Shown here piece after piece: positions 1-8,790 of a DNA stretch of 64,000 nt. The number at the start of each line of letters is the position of its first letter. The first letter of the stretch is position 1. Under the pieces are notes generated by a model, which worked only from the letters and a program-made list of their open reading frames with translations, was not told the DNA's origin and did no database searches. Source of the stretch: Clostridia bacterium (GTDB lineage Bacteria > Bacillota > Clostridia > Christensenellales > Borkfalkiaceae); assembly GCA_017626495.1 (NCBI GenBank), contig JAGAIP010000005.1:186001-250000 (forward strand), written 5' to 3'. The position numbers and the translations under genes were made by a program.

Positions 1-1924
1 GAAGCTGAGGGAGATACACTCTCTTTTCTTCAAACCCCTTTCCCACTGCATTGAGAGCGGGAATGATCACCTCGTCGATGATTTGAAGAGGCTCTTTCGT
101 CTGCAAAAGGCGCTGCGCCTCCGCGTGCGCGCCGTCTTTGAGCCCCTTGACGATGGCGTGTTCGAGCGGCGTTTTGCCCTCTTCCGCCATAGCAGTCTTC
201 CCCGTCGGAACGAGCGAAGTCGCGTGCGTCTCCGCAAAGGGAATGTATCCGCTGAAATCGGCGTCTTTGCCCGTAAGGGCGAGATACGTCCGATACGATT
301 TGAGCATTTCGTCCGACAGAGGGTTCATGATGGCGAGGTCGAGCCCGTGTTCGAGCGCAAGCAGGAAGAACGCGCCGTTGAGCATCTCCCTTGCAGGAAG
401 TCCGAACGAGACGTTCGATACACCGAGGCTCGTCTTTACCCCGAGTTCCTCTTTGATGCGCGTGAGGGAATCGAGCGTCACTCTTCCTGCATTCGCGTCG
501 GAAGAGACGGTGAGCGTGAGGGGGTCGAAAATGAGTTCGTCTCTGTCGATTCCGTACTTTTCCGCCTCTCTTATGATTTTCCTTGCAATTTCCGCTCTGC
601 CCTCCGCCGTCGTCGGAATGCCCTTTTCGTCCATGGTAAGGCAAATGAGCGTTCCGCCGTATTTTCCGACAAGAGGCAATATTGCGTCCAGGGATTCCTG
701 TTTTCCGTCGACGGAATTGACGAGGGGTTTTCCGTTATAATGGCGGAGCGCCCTCTCCATCGCGCCCGGGTGAACGGTGTCGATTTGCAGGGGAAGGTCG
801 GTGACGGCTTGCAACTGACAGACGACGGTATCGAGCATTTCGACCTCGTCGATCTCGGGAAGTCCCACGTTGACGTCGAGAATATGCGCTCCTCGCTCTT
901 CCTGCGCCGTTCCTTCATTCAGAATATAAGCGACGTCGTTTTCACGGAGCGCCTGCTTGAATCTCTTTTTGCCCGTCGGATTGATGCGCTCTCCGACGAG
1001 AAGGGGAATTTTCCCGATTTCAAGTGCATGGGTATAGGAAGAGACGAGCGTTTTATGCTTTTTCGTAGGAAGAACGGGAACAATATCCGCGATTTTTTCC
1101 ACCGTCTTTTTGATAAAGTCGGGGGTCGTTCCGCAACAACCGCCGATGAGGTTGCCGCCGTTTTTCACGGCTTCCGCCATTCTCTCTGCAAAGTCGTCCG
1201 CGGAAACGTCGTAGACCGTCTTACCCCCTTCCTCTCTCGGAAGTCCCGCGTTGGGTTTCACGAGAATGGGCGTAGAAGAATACTCTGCGAACGTTTTGAC
1301 GAGCTCAGACATCTGCTCGGGCCCGAGCGAACAGTTGAGCCCGAACGCGTCCACCTTCAATCCTTCAAGCATGGCGACCATGGCCGGAATATCCGCACCC
1401 GTCATCAGTTTTGCGGACGCGTCGTATACGTTGCCGACAAAAACGGGAAGTCCGAATTCCTTTGCCGCAAGCACGGCGGCTTTCGTCTCGTAGGAATCGT
1501 TCATCGTCTCGATGAACACGGCGTCGGGGCGATACTGCATGGAATGTTCGATGACAAAGAGGAAACTCTCGTATGCGTCCTCGAACGAAAGATCGCCGTA
1601 CGGCGCAAGCAGTTTTCCCGTAGGTCCGACGTCGAGAAGAACGTATTTTCCCTCTTCCCTCGCCGCGTTCGCCGCCTGAAACGCCCCTTCGAGCATTTGA
1701 AGGCACAGCTCTTTGTCATGGCGCAAAGGGTTGACGGAAAAGGTATTCGCGGAGACCGCGTCGCTCCCTGCACGATAATAGGAACGGTGAATCTCCTCTA
1801 CCACGTCTCTATGATAGAGGTTTGCAAATTCGGAAGGGCACGTGATTCCCTTCGCCTGTAAAAGAGAGCCCATGCCCCCGTCGAGAATGAGCCGTCCCGT
1901 TTTGATTTTTTCGAGAATGGTCAT
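1..1924 (-). CDS. metH: Cobalamin-dependent methionine synthase, 3' end beyond the window
   Basis: Transfers a methyl group from 5-methyltetrahydrofolate via cobalamin to homocysteine, in the cytoplasm. About 641 codons are visible on the minus strand and the frame is still open at base 1. Residues 1-290 are the homocysteine domain, opening with LILDGGMGSLLQ and carrying the zinc cysteines in NCSLGPEQ and GGCCGTTPD. Residues ~315-570 form the pterin-binding barrel (VGERINPTGKKRFKQAL). The last visible residues (IIPALNAVGKGFE) are the cobalamin cap helices, so the B12 Rossmann domain should follow to the left. The start ATG overlaps the TGA of the upstream activation-domain gene. The reactivation domain is therefore a separate protein here. 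Confident assignment; only the C-terminus is unseen. Confidence 0.95.
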   Translation of the reverse strand, partial: MTILEKIKTGRLILDGGMGSLLQAKGITCPSEFANLYHRDVVEEIHRSYYRAGSDAVSANTFSVNPLRHDKELCLQMLEGAFQAANAAREEGKYVLLDVGPTGKLLAPYGDLSFEDAYESFLFVIEHSMQYRPDAVFIETMNDSYETKAAVLAAKEFGLPVFVGNVYDASAKLMTGADIPAMVAMLEGLKVDAFGLNCSLGPEQMSELVKTFAEYSSTPILVKPNAGLPREEGGKTVYDVSADDFAERMAEAVKNGGNLIGGCCGTTPDFIKKTVEKIADIVPVLPTKKHKTLVSSYTHALEIGKIPLLVGERINPTGKKRFKQALRENDVAYILNEGTAQEERGAHILDVNVGLPEIDEVEMLDTVVCQLQAVTDLPLQIDTVHPGAMERALRHYNGKPLVNSVDGKQESLDAILPLVGKYGGTLICLTMDEKGIPTTAEGRAEIARKIIREAEKYGIDRDELIFDPLTLTVSSDANAGRVTLDSLTRIKEELGVKTSLGVSNVSFGLPAREMLNGAFFLLALEHGLDLAIMNPLSDEMLKSYRTYLALTGKDADFSGYIPFAETHATSLVPTGKTAMAEEGKTPLEHAIVKGLKDGAHAEAQRLLQTKEPLQIIDEVIIPALNAVGKGFEEKRVYLPQL

Positions 1925-2484
1925 AAGATACCTATGATTGCGGTTACGCTCTTCGTCGGTCGGAGCATGAGACCTTCCGTGAGCGTAACGCCGATGGTTT
2001 TTTCAAGTTTGAGAAGATTTGCCATCTCCCTTTGCTCCGAAAGCGGAAAATCTCCGTAGCCGGGGGAATAACGGAACACCCTCTTCCCCCCGATCAATTC
2101 TTCGAGCCGATCGCAAACCGCCTCGACGAGCACGCCGCCAGCCGAATCTACGGCGAGGGAGAGCGCACCCGATCTGTTTCCGCTCGCGGTGATGACGCGA
2201 TCGACCCCGATTCCCGCCGTCGCGCCGAACACGACGACCTCTCGGCACTCTTTCAGATGCGCGGAAAGAGATTTGCTGCAAATCGTCCACGAACCGATCG
2301 TAACCGTATCGTCCGTACGAGAAAAGGGAAACCGCTCGTATACGATCTTGCAGTCGGCGGCTCTGCGCACGAGGGAAACGCCCTCTTCCGCGATCGCCCT
2401 TGCGCTTTCGTCCTGCCCTGCGCGCATATAGTACAACACTTCCTTGACGGAAATTTCGGGCACGGGAATGGAGAGAGCCGTCAT
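1921..2484 (-). CDS. Stand-alone methionine synthase activation (AdoMet-binding) domain
   Basis: 187 residues matching the C-terminal reactivation domain of MetH, which binds S-adenosylmethionine to re-methylate oxidised cobalamin. The diagnostic AdoMet motif is visible as RYSPGYGDFPLSEQ near residue 140, followed by LGVTLTEG-like and MLRPTKSVTAIIG segments typical of the domain end. In enterobacterial MetH this domain is fused to the C-terminus; here it is a separate gene between metF and metH. It overlaps both neighbours by four bases (ATGA), which suggests translational coupling and a defined stoichiometry. The family is clear; whether it works in trans on the neighbouring MetH is inferred from the operon. 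Confidence 0.9.
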   Translation of the reverse strand: MTALSIPVPEISVKEVLYYMRAGQDESARAIAEEGVSLVRRAADCKIVYERFPFSRTDDTVTIGSWTICSKSLSAHLKECREVVVFGATAGIGVDRVITASGNRSGALSLAVDSAGGVLVEAVCDRLEELIGGKRVFRYSPGYGDFPLSEQREMANLLKLEKTIGVTLTEGLMLRPTKSVTAIIGIL

Positions 2485-3338
2485 AAGATCTCGGAGAGAT
2501 TCCGCTTGATCGCGGAGGCAACTTCGGGTTTATTCATGGAATAAACGTGGACGGCGTTCACTCCGTTTGCGAGAAGGTCGATGATCTGTTCGGTCGCAAA
2601 GGCGATGCCTGCCTGTTTGAGCGCCTCGGGATTGTCCGCGAACCTGTCCATGATCCTATAGAACCGCTGAGGAAGAATGTTGCCCGAAAGCGCGACCGTG
2701 CGCTTTAAGCTCTTGACGTTGGTTACGGGCATGATTCCGGGCACGACGGGGACGGAAATCCCCGCGCGTTGCGCGCGATACATGAAATTATAGAAGATGT
2801 CGTTGTCGAAGAACATCTGCGTAACGAGAAAGTCGCACCCTGCGTCCACTTTTTCACGAAGATATTCGAGGTCTTTCATCCAGTTGGGAGAGTCGGGGTG
2901 TCCCTCGGGATAACACGCTCCGCCGATGCAGAAGTCCCCGTGCGCCTTAATATCCCGAATGAGCTCGGTCGCATAGTGATAGTCGAACGTCGAGCGTTCC
3001 ACGCCTTGGGGAATGTCTCCGCGGAGGGCGAGAATATTCTCGATGCCTGCGCTCTGAATGGCGGAAAGTTCCTGTTCAACTCTGCCTTTGGTGGATGACA
3101 CGCAGGAGAGGTGCGCGAGTGGAGTGATTCCCTTTTGTTTCAGATTTTCGGCGATGGCGATGGTGTAAGCGGACGTACCTCCGCCTGCGCCGTAGGTAAC
3201 GGACATATAGGAAGGATCGAGCTTTGCGATCTCTTCGGTTGCTTTTTTTACCGATTCGAAGTTGACTTCCGTCTTGGGAGGAAACACTTCAAAGGAAAGG
3301 GAGGGTCTGTCTCCCTTGATGATGTCGATGATTTTCAT
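2481..3338 (-). CDS. metF: 5,10-methylenetetrahydrofolate reductase
   Basis: Reduces methylenetetrahydrofolate to 5-methyltetrahydrofolate, the methyl donor for the adjacent MetH. The 285-residue protein has the usual MetF length and opens with SFEVFPPKTEVNFESV. It also has YGAGGGTS and the flavin/folate barrel signatures LALRGDIPQG, GGACYPEGHPDS, TQMFFDNDIFYNFM and PGIMPVT. It is the first gene of the metF / activation-domain / metH operon. A GGAG ribosome binding site precedes the ATG, and a near-consensus promoter lies about 22 bases upstream. No S-box or other riboswitch fits in the short leader, so transcriptional control of the methionine genes must be elsewhere or protein-based. Confidence 0.96.
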   Translation of the reverse strand: MKIIDIIKGDRPSLSFEVFPPKTEVNFESVKKATEEIAKLDPSYMSVTYGAGGGTSAYTIAIAENLKQKGITPLAHLSCVSSTKGRVEQELSAIQSAGIENILALRGDIPQGVERSTFDYHYATELIRDIKAHGDFCIGGACYPEGHPDSPNWMKDLEYLREKVDAGCDFLVTQMFFDNDIFYNFMYRAQRAGISVPVVPGIMPVTNVKSLKRTVALSGNILPQRFYRIMDRFADNPEALKQAGIAFATEQIIDLLANGVNAVHVYSMNKPEVASAIKRNLSEIL

Positions 3339-3359
3339 ATTTGTACTCCGATTATCGGT

Positions 3360-3388
3360 ATTATAGCACCTTTTTTTTCGGTTGTCAT
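3360..3388 (-). promoter_or_regulatory. Promoter of the metF operon
   Basis: On the minus strand the -35 is ATGACA (3388-3383) and the -10 is TATAAT (3365-3360), separated by exactly 17 bases. It lies about 22 bases before the metF start. Confidence 0.75.
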
Positions 3389-3400
3389 CTTTTTATGCAA

Positions 3401-3427
3401 AAAAAGGGCTTTGACAAAGCCCTTTTT
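3401..3427 (-). terminator. Intrinsic terminator after the unknown membrane protein gene
   Basis: An AAAGGGCTTT / AAAGCCCTTT hairpin flanked by A/T runs, just downstream of the gene ending at 3451. Its minus-strand copy is followed by a T7 run. Confidence 0.8.
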
Positions 3428-3450
3428 CCGAAACGAATCGATTGAATTTT

Positions 3451-5043
3451 TTAACCCTGAATGCCGAAAATTTGCAGAATCATGTCGAGTTTTGCCTCGT
3501 CTTCGCCGAGATTTTTATGTTCCTGAACGAACGAAGAGATATTCCTTTTCTGTTCTTCGCTCAAAGCCGCGCCCAATCCGTAGGGGTCGCTTCCGTATTT
3601 TTCAAGCGCATCTTTGAGAACGGAGCTGATGACTTCGGAGTTACAGATTCCGCTGACGACCTTATGTGCCGCCTCATCAGCCTGCGTAACGATGAAATCG
3701 AGAATATTCGTGAATACTTCGACTTCCTGCCGATATTCCGCTTCGCCGAGCGTTTCCCTTGCCTCGCTCATGGCAATGAATACGTCACCAATCGTTCCGC
3801 CGAGCGCGTTCATATCAAAATCGCCGATGTTGAGCGCACCCGTATCGACGGCAGCAAGCAAAAGATCTGTCGCAATCGTAGCGGATCCGGGCGTAAGCGT
3901 ATCGAAGATCTGCCCCATCTGGTCAACGGCGCCCTGTTCCGAGGAAGACGGTTGATTGATTTCATCCACCAAAATATAGGTCTTTTGAAGAATTACGAAC
4001 GCGCGATAGAAATTTTCGTTATCCGTTGCGACCATCTGAGGCGTACTTTTTGAGAAATGTTCGACGATGACGTCGTAGAATCCTGCCGCCTCATTGTCGG
4101 GATCCTGTTCTTTCATATCGGAAACGGCGCTTGCAGCCGTGCGCATCAAAACGCATCCGAAGATACGGGAAGTGGGCGTTTGATCGATGTATGTAGCGAT
4201 CCGTTCCATAGCGGAAAGATCGACCTTGGAAATATCCGAGCTTCCCTGCAAGGCGGACATGAGCTCGGTTACGCTTCCGACCATACCGTTAATTCCGTTT
4301 GCCACCTTGGGAAGATCCTTTGCGATCGATCCCTTTTCGCCGAGGTACTCGATCGTCGTCAAGCCGTCGAACATCCAACCCGTAGTCGCGTCCACCGCTT
4401 TGAAGGTGACGTTGGAATCTACTTCCCGAATAAAGTCAAAAACGACTTCCGCCCCATCTACGTCTCCTCCGACGGATTCTTTCCTCATCTCGTACTCGAC
4501 AACAGCGACGTTTGCCGCCGTTTCGGAAATCACGCGCATCGTGCCGACGACGGGCATGGTAAACGTAGCGCCGACTGCAAACGCCGTAACGAATGCGAGA
4601 GCGAGCGCGATCGCTTTGGAACCCTTACCGATTTCTTTCTCTTTCTGCGCGTGCACGATTATTTTCCTGACGATTGCATAGACGATTGCAAACGCGATGC
4701 CGATGAGAACCCAGAGAACGAAAAACATGACGGGACTGATGAAACCGGCAAGAACTGCGGGAATACCCGTATCTCCGGGAATGACGAAATTCAGCTCCGC
4801 AAAAATTTGCGAAAGGTCGATTCCCTCTGCGCCGATGAAGGATTCAGCCACCGTTCTGCTCGCAATGGGCGCGAGAATATACGCGAGCGCGATGGACAAA
4901 AGATGCGACGCAGTCCGCACGCCCTGCACGATTGCGCCGCGCTTGCGCGCATGGAGCATCATGATTAAAAGCGCAATACCGAACGGTATCAGCGTGATAA
5001 GATAAGGTATCAACATGATAAGATAAGGAATCACTTTTTCCAT
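3451..5043 (-). CDS. Membrane protein of unknown function, four N-terminal TM helices
   Basis: 530 residues, not assigned to a function. Four hydrophobic helices are visible at about residues 4-28, 45-65, 98-128 and 143-172, with a lysine-rich loop (HAQKEKEIGKGSK) before the last. The remaining ~350 residues are acidic, helical and free of obvious motifs, and probably sit outside the membrane after TM4. The N-terminal half faintly resembles CvpA-like membrane proteins, but I would not name it so. It is monocistronic, with a consensus promoter, an AAAGGAGG ribosome binding site before the ATG, and its own terminator, so it is likely well expressed. Confidence 0.8.
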   Translation of the reverse strand: MEKVIPYLIMLIPYLITLIPFGIALLIMMLHARKRGAIVQGVRTASHLLSIALAYILAPIASRTVAESFIGAEGIDLSQIFAELNFVIPGDTGIPAVLAGFISPVMFFVLWVLIGIAFAIVYAIVRKIIVHAQKEKEIGKGSKAIALALAFVTAFAVGATFTMPVVGTMRVISETAANVAVVEYEMRKESVGGDVDGAEVVFDFIREVDSNVTFKAVDATTGWMFDGLTTIEYLGEKGSIAKDLPKVANGINGMVGSVTELMSALQGSSDISKVDLSAMERIATYIDQTPTSRIFGCVLMRTAASAVSDMKEQDPDNEAAGFYDVIVEHFSKSTPQMVATDNENFYRAFVILQKTYILVDEINQPSSSEQGAVDQMGQIFDTLTPGSATIATDLLLAAVDTGALNIGDFDMNALGGTIGDVFIAMSEARETLGEAEYRQEVEVFTNILDFIVTQADEAAHKVVSGICNSEVISSVLKDALEKYGSDPYGLGAALSEEQKRNISSFVQEHKNLGEDEAKLDMILQIFGIQG

Positions 5044-5070
5044 ATTTTCCTCCTTTATTTTCCTATACTC

Positions 5071-5099
5071 ATTATAGGTTTTTCCCCATAAATTGTCAA
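5071..5099 (-). promoter_or_regulatory. Consensus sigma-A promoter of the membrane protein gene
   Basis: TTGACA (5099-5094) and TATAAT (5076-5071) on the minus strand with a 17-base spacer: a perfect match to the vegetative consensus. Confidence 0.85.
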
Positions 5100-5179
5100 T
5101 CTTTTACAGTGAAGGAGCACATAAAAAGACGACTCTTTTTTATCCAACGAAAAAAATAAAGATTTCACGCTTTATTTTG

Positions 5180-5208
5180 TTGATGAAACGGAAATAATTT
5201 GCTATAAT
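5180..5208 (+). promoter_or_regulatory. Promoter of glyQS
   Basis: TTGATG (5180-5185), 17 bases, TATAAT (5203-5208), about 37 bases before the ATG. The leader is too short for a T-box, so this synthetase gene is not T-box controlled. Confidence 0.7.
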
Positions 5209-5244
5209 AAACCAAATAAATTTTTCAAGAAGGACGTTACGACT

Positions 5245-6651
5245 ATGGCTGAAACAAAAAAAAGAGCCGTTACCATGGAAAAGCTCGTCGCACTCTGCAA
5301 AAACCGCGGATTCATCTTCCCCGGCAGTGAAATTTACGGAGGTCTTGCAAATACCTGGGATTACGGTCCTCTCGGCGTAGAACTCAAAAATAACATCAAA
5401 AAAGCATGGTGGAAAAAATTCGTGCAGGAAAACACCCTCAACACGGGGCTTGACTGCGCGATTCTGATGAATCCCAGAACGTGGAAAGCGTCGGGACACC
5501 TCGGCGGATTCTCCGATCCCCTCATGGATTGCAGATCGTGTAAGACCAGACACAGAGCCGACAACCTCATCGAGGATTACGTCAAATCCCACAAGCTCGA
5601 CGTCGACATCGCAGGCTGGGATAACGATCGGTTCGAAGCTTTCATCGAAGAAAAGCAGATCAAATGCCCCAACTGCGGAAATCACGATTTCACCCCCATT
5701 CGTAAATTCAACCTGATGTTCAAGACCTTCCAGGGCGTCACCGAGGACACGACGAACACGGTTTATCTCCGTCCCGAAACGGCGCAGGGCATCTTCGTCA
5801 ACTTCAAGAACGTTCAACGCTCCACCCGTATGAAGGTTCCCTTCGGCATCGGTCAGATCGGTAAATCATTCCGTAACGAAATCACCCCCGGAAACTTTAT
5901 TTTCCGCGTCCGTGAATTCGAACAGATGGAACTTGAATTTTTCTGCAAACCCGGAACCGACCTCGAATGGTTCGATTACTGGAAAAATTTCTGCAAAGAG
6001 TGGCTCCTCTCCCTCGGCATGAAGGAAGAAAACCTCAAACTCCGCGATCACTCTCCCGAAGAGCTGTGTTTCTATTCCAAGGCGACCACCGACTTCGAAT
6101 ATAACTTCGCATTCGGTTGGGGCGAGCTTTGGGGCGTAGCCGACAGAACGGATTACGATCTTTCTCAGCATCAGAACGAGAGCGGCGAAAGCATGGAATA
6201 TACCGATCCCGTTACCAACGAGAAGTACGTTCCCTACGTCATCGAACCTTCCCTCGGCGTAGAAAGATGTCTCCTCGCTCTCCTCACCGACGCGTACGAC
6301 GAGGAAGTGCTCGACGAAGCGACGGGCGACGTGCGCACCGTGCTCCGTCTCTCCCCTGTGCTTGCGCCCTACAAGGTCGCCGTGCTCCCCCTGCAAAAGA
6401 AACTTTCCGATAAAGCGGACGAAGTCTATGCGGCGCTCGCAAAGCAGTTCCCCTGCACCTACGACGTGACCGGTTCGATCGGCAAGCGTTATCGCCGTCA
6501 GGATGAAATCGGCACGCCTTTCTGCCTTACCGTCGATTTCGACACGCTCGAAGACGGAACGGTTACTCTCCGCGAAAGAGATTCCATGGAGCAAGTTCGC
6601 CTTCCCATCTCCGAAGTCGCCGCTTACGTCAAAGAACGCATCGACTTCTGA
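5245..6651 (+). CDS. glyQS: Glycyl-tRNA synthetase, dimeric (alpha2) class II type
   Basis: Charges tRNA-Gly with glycine in the cytoplasm. The 468-residue length and order of motifs fit the homodimeric bacterial/archaeal-type enzyme rather than the alpha2beta2 GlyQ/GlyS form. The opening is [20 protein letters not shown], then a zinc-type cysteine set ([11 protein letters not shown] ... CPNCGNHDF). Class II motif 2 is around [15 protein letters not shown], motif 3 is [14 protein letters not shown], and the anticodon-binding domain starts near residue 370 ([11 protein letters not shown]). It has its own promoter and ends 44 bases before a bidirectional terminator. No in-frame defects were seen. 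Confidence 0.97.
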   Translation: MAETKKRAVTMEKLVALCKNRGFIFPGSEIYGGLANTWDYGPLGVELKNNIKKAWWKKFVQENTLNTGLDCAILMNPRTWKASGHLGGFSDPLMDCRSCKTRHRADNLIEDYVKSHKLDVDIAGWDNDRFEAFIEEKQIKCPNCGNHDFTPIRKFNLMFKTFQGVTEDTTNTVYLRPETAQGIFVNFKNVQRSTRMKVPFGIGQIGKSFRNEITPGNFIFRVREFEQMELEFFCKPGTDLEWFDYWKNFCKEWLLSLGMKEENLKLRDHSPEELCFYSKATTDFEYNFAFGWGELWGVADRTDYDLSQHQNESGESMEYTDPVTNEKYVPYVIEPSLGVERCLLALLTDAYDEEVLDEATGDVRTVLRLSPVLAPYKVAVLPLQKKLSDKADEVYAALAKQFPCTYDVTGSIGKRYRRQDEIGTPFCLTVDFDTLEDGTVTLRERDSMEQVRLPISEVAAYVKERIDF

Positions 6652-6656
6652 TCGAT

Positions 6657-6730
6657 CGTCACTGCGTTTCACGTTTCTATCTTACGAATCACAAAAAAGA
6701 GCCGTCTTTTTGAAAAAGACGGCTCTTTGT
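6657..6730. repeat. 74-bp direct repeat, left copy, flanking the polysaccharide island
   Basis: 71 of 74 bases match the stretch at 13388-13461 in the same orientation. The copy starts just after the glyQS stop codon and contains the terminator hairpin at 6696-6728. The two copies bracket the AT-rich exopolysaccharide genes. Confidence 0.9.
6696..6728. terminator. Bidirectional terminator between glyQS and the polysaccharide operon
   Basis: A 16-bp perfect stem (AAAGAGCCGTCTTTTT and its complement) around a one-base centre. A six-T run follows on the minus strand and a weaker one on the plus strand, so it can serve both converging transcripts. Confidence 0.85.
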
Positions 6731-6885
6731 ATTATCTGTTAATTTAATTTTTCGGTCAAAAGAGATTTTGCTAAAAATACTTCTTCCAAAAACACGACAT
6801 TTTTGATGTGTTCTTTTGTTTTCATCTAACCAATATAAACCCAAATCATTTGTCCGATATTTTGGACACGCTGTCAGATTTCCAC

Positions 6886-8229
6886 TTATTTTGCCTTTTT
6901 GCAACCATTACGCAACAACTTATGCTGTAAATAAACAATATTTTGATTCTTCAATGACACGAATCCAATCGCCATTGAAAAATAAGCCAAATATTGCATA
7001 TCAATCTTTAACGCTGCATCATACCAAATTATCGCAATACAGCATATCACAGTGCAGATTGCTACGATAATATTATAATTGTCAACATCATATTTCCGAT
7101 TTTTTACCAAACAGATCAACATGGAAATAAAGATTGACAAATAACTGATAAATCCGATATATCCCTCCTCAATAAAGATCCATTGATGCGTAAACCATCT
7201 ATAATTATAATCTCCGTACTTTAAATAAAACTCACTTTGCAGAAAACTAAATTTTGATGTTTCAGCGTTTCCGAAACCGATCCCAAAAAGCTTTGAAAAA
7301 ATACTATCATTCAAGAACAGTTTCTCTATTATGCTAAATGACCCTAACCTCGGCAAACGATACCCCGATTCATACGATGCTGTAAAATACTCTATAATTG
7401 CTTTAAGGCTTTTAAGGTGATGTGCTGACTCAGGATTAAGAACCTCCATTAACAAAATCCCTGTAATCAACACACAAATGATTCCAACGACAATCAATAA
7501 TTTCTTAACTGAAAAACCCGTTAATAAAATAACGACTATTGAAATGAGAACGATAAATATAAACGACGCTTTTACTTCTGCCAGAGATGCCATTAAAACG
7601 GATGACAAACAGGCAATTACCAATTTAAGAAAACCCTCTTTCTTTTTCAAGTAGCAAACAAAGAAGTAGGCTGTTATTAATATATTAAAAAGATTAACTG
7701 CGGCATTACTATATCCAAAAATTCCACCAATATCATCACGGTCACGATGCAATACGGCATATTGATAAATTGCGAGCAATAAATTTACGGCTTGTACGAC
7801 CAATAAAATATCAAAGAGTTTAGGCAAATCCTCTTTTTTGATATACAATGATGCAGCGAAAAAGAAAACAACCCCACGAAAAGTATTACGAAGCGCCCAC
7901 AAAACCAATAATGGCGAAACGACGTTTATGAGAGAAGTGAACAATGATATACATAAAAACACCAAAACGCTAATTACGACAGCTTGATTCCCGTTCTTTC
8001 GAAAAAAGTCCCCTACGCCATCTTTTAGTATCAAAGGAATAAGGAGCAACACTAAAAAATCATTAAAATATCGTATCTCAGTAGGAAAATGGAATTGACT
8101 AATCAGCGTTTCCATGATTATAGTATAACATAGGATCGAATACATGATCGCCTTTCCCGGTATTTCCGAATCGGCAAATTTATATACTTTTTTACCGAAT
8201 TCACTCACTGCTTTTCCAAATTTATACAT
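6886..8229 (-). CDS. O-antigen ligase/polymerase-like membrane protein
   Basis: 447 residues with about ten to twelve hydrophobic helices, consistent with a Wzy/O-antigen-ligase family protein that polymerises oligosaccharide repeat units at the membrane. Features seen: short basic N-terminus, alternating TM helices from residue ~28, and a long extracytoplasmic loop at about residues 265-350 (ESGYRLPRLGSFSIIEK ... FGIGFGNAETS). Family members carry their catalytic loop in this position. It is the most downstream gene of the minus-strand glycosyltransferase cluster and much richer in A+T than glyQS. The family call rests on topology and context; exact substrate is unknown. Confidence 0.7.
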   Translation of the reverse strand: MYKFGKAVSEFGKKVYKFADSEIPGKAIMYSILCYTIIMETLISQFHFPTEIRYFNDFLVLLLIPLILKDGVGDFFRKNGNQAVVISVLVFLCISLFTSLINVVSPLLVLWALRNTFRGVVFFFAASLYIKKEDLPKLFDILLVVQAVNLLLAIYQYAVLHRDRDDIGGIFGYSNAAVNLFNILITAYFFVCYLKKKEGFLKLVIACLSSVLMASLAEVKASFIFIVLISIVVILLTGFSVKKLLIVVGIICVLITGILLMEVLNPESAHHLKSLKAIIEYFTASYESGYRLPRLGSFSIIEKLFLNDSIFSKLFGIGFGNAETSKFSFLQSEFYLKYGDYNYRWFTHQWIFIEEGYIGFISYLSIFISMLICLVKNRKYDVDNYNIIVAICTVICCIAIIWYDAALKIDMQYLAYFSMAIGFVSLKNQNIVYLQHKLLRNGCKKAK

Positions 8230-8291
8230 TTTCTTACCAATCCCATTTCATAAATTTTTGAACACATCAAGCAAAAACAAATAAGGGAACC

Positions 8292-8573
8292 CTATGCCGA
8301 CTTAAAATTACACAACTTATATGGACTATCAAGCGAAACGCGAAATCCTGATCTCTTTTCTGCAATATCTTTCACTTTTGACAGAGGACTTTTCATGACT
8401 CTCACGTTCACAGAAGAATCATCATCGTCGCAATCAGAAATAACCAACAGATCATAATTCATGTTATAAGAACATAAATGCAAAAACAAAATAATGATTG
8501 AATTCCCCGAAATACGGTAAAAGAAACTATACTTTCCCATGATAGTATCACAACAAAAATCTTTTGCTTTCAA
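8292..8573 (-). pseudogene. Remnant of a DUF6625-type glycosyltransferase
   Basis: A 93-codon open stretch whose end, SLDSPYKLCNFKSA followed by a stop and then Gly, matches the start of the family signature KPYKLCDYKPAYG, with a stop codon replacing the tyrosine. The family's N-terminal IPYFG-type motif is present as LLPYFGEF in a different frame around 8520-8545, so there is also a frameshift. The rest of the roughly 300-residue enzyme is missing. I conclude that it is a decayed gene at the junction of two cluster segments. The family identification is from remembered motifs and should be confirmed by a profile search. Confidence 0.6.
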
Positions 8574-8790
8574 CTAATGCCCATTTCCGGAAAACTTAAA
8601 ATCCGCAATACCGCATAAACTCTGCATAGATGTGAAATCTCGGAGTATTTTGAACGACATAATGATATGAATCAACAATATTACCGCAAAAGCTCATCTT
8701 ATCATGAAATGTTTTATTACTCTTAATGGCATTTTCATCCTTATTTATCTCTGTTAAAAATTATTGTTGATTCATCACTATCGAACCTTT

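Noticed and set aside
83..1861. A 592-codon open frame on the plus strand
   Set aside because: It is the antisense of metH. The minus strand has full homology over the same bases, and the plus-strand product is arginine-rich with no family features.
5100..5244. A T-box leader for glyQS
   Set aside because: Only about 30 bases separate the -10 box from the start codon; no specifier hairpin or T-box sequence.
5140..5817. A minus-strand frame covering the start of glyQS
   Set aside because: Antisense shadow of glyQS; no ribosome binding site and no recognisable domain.
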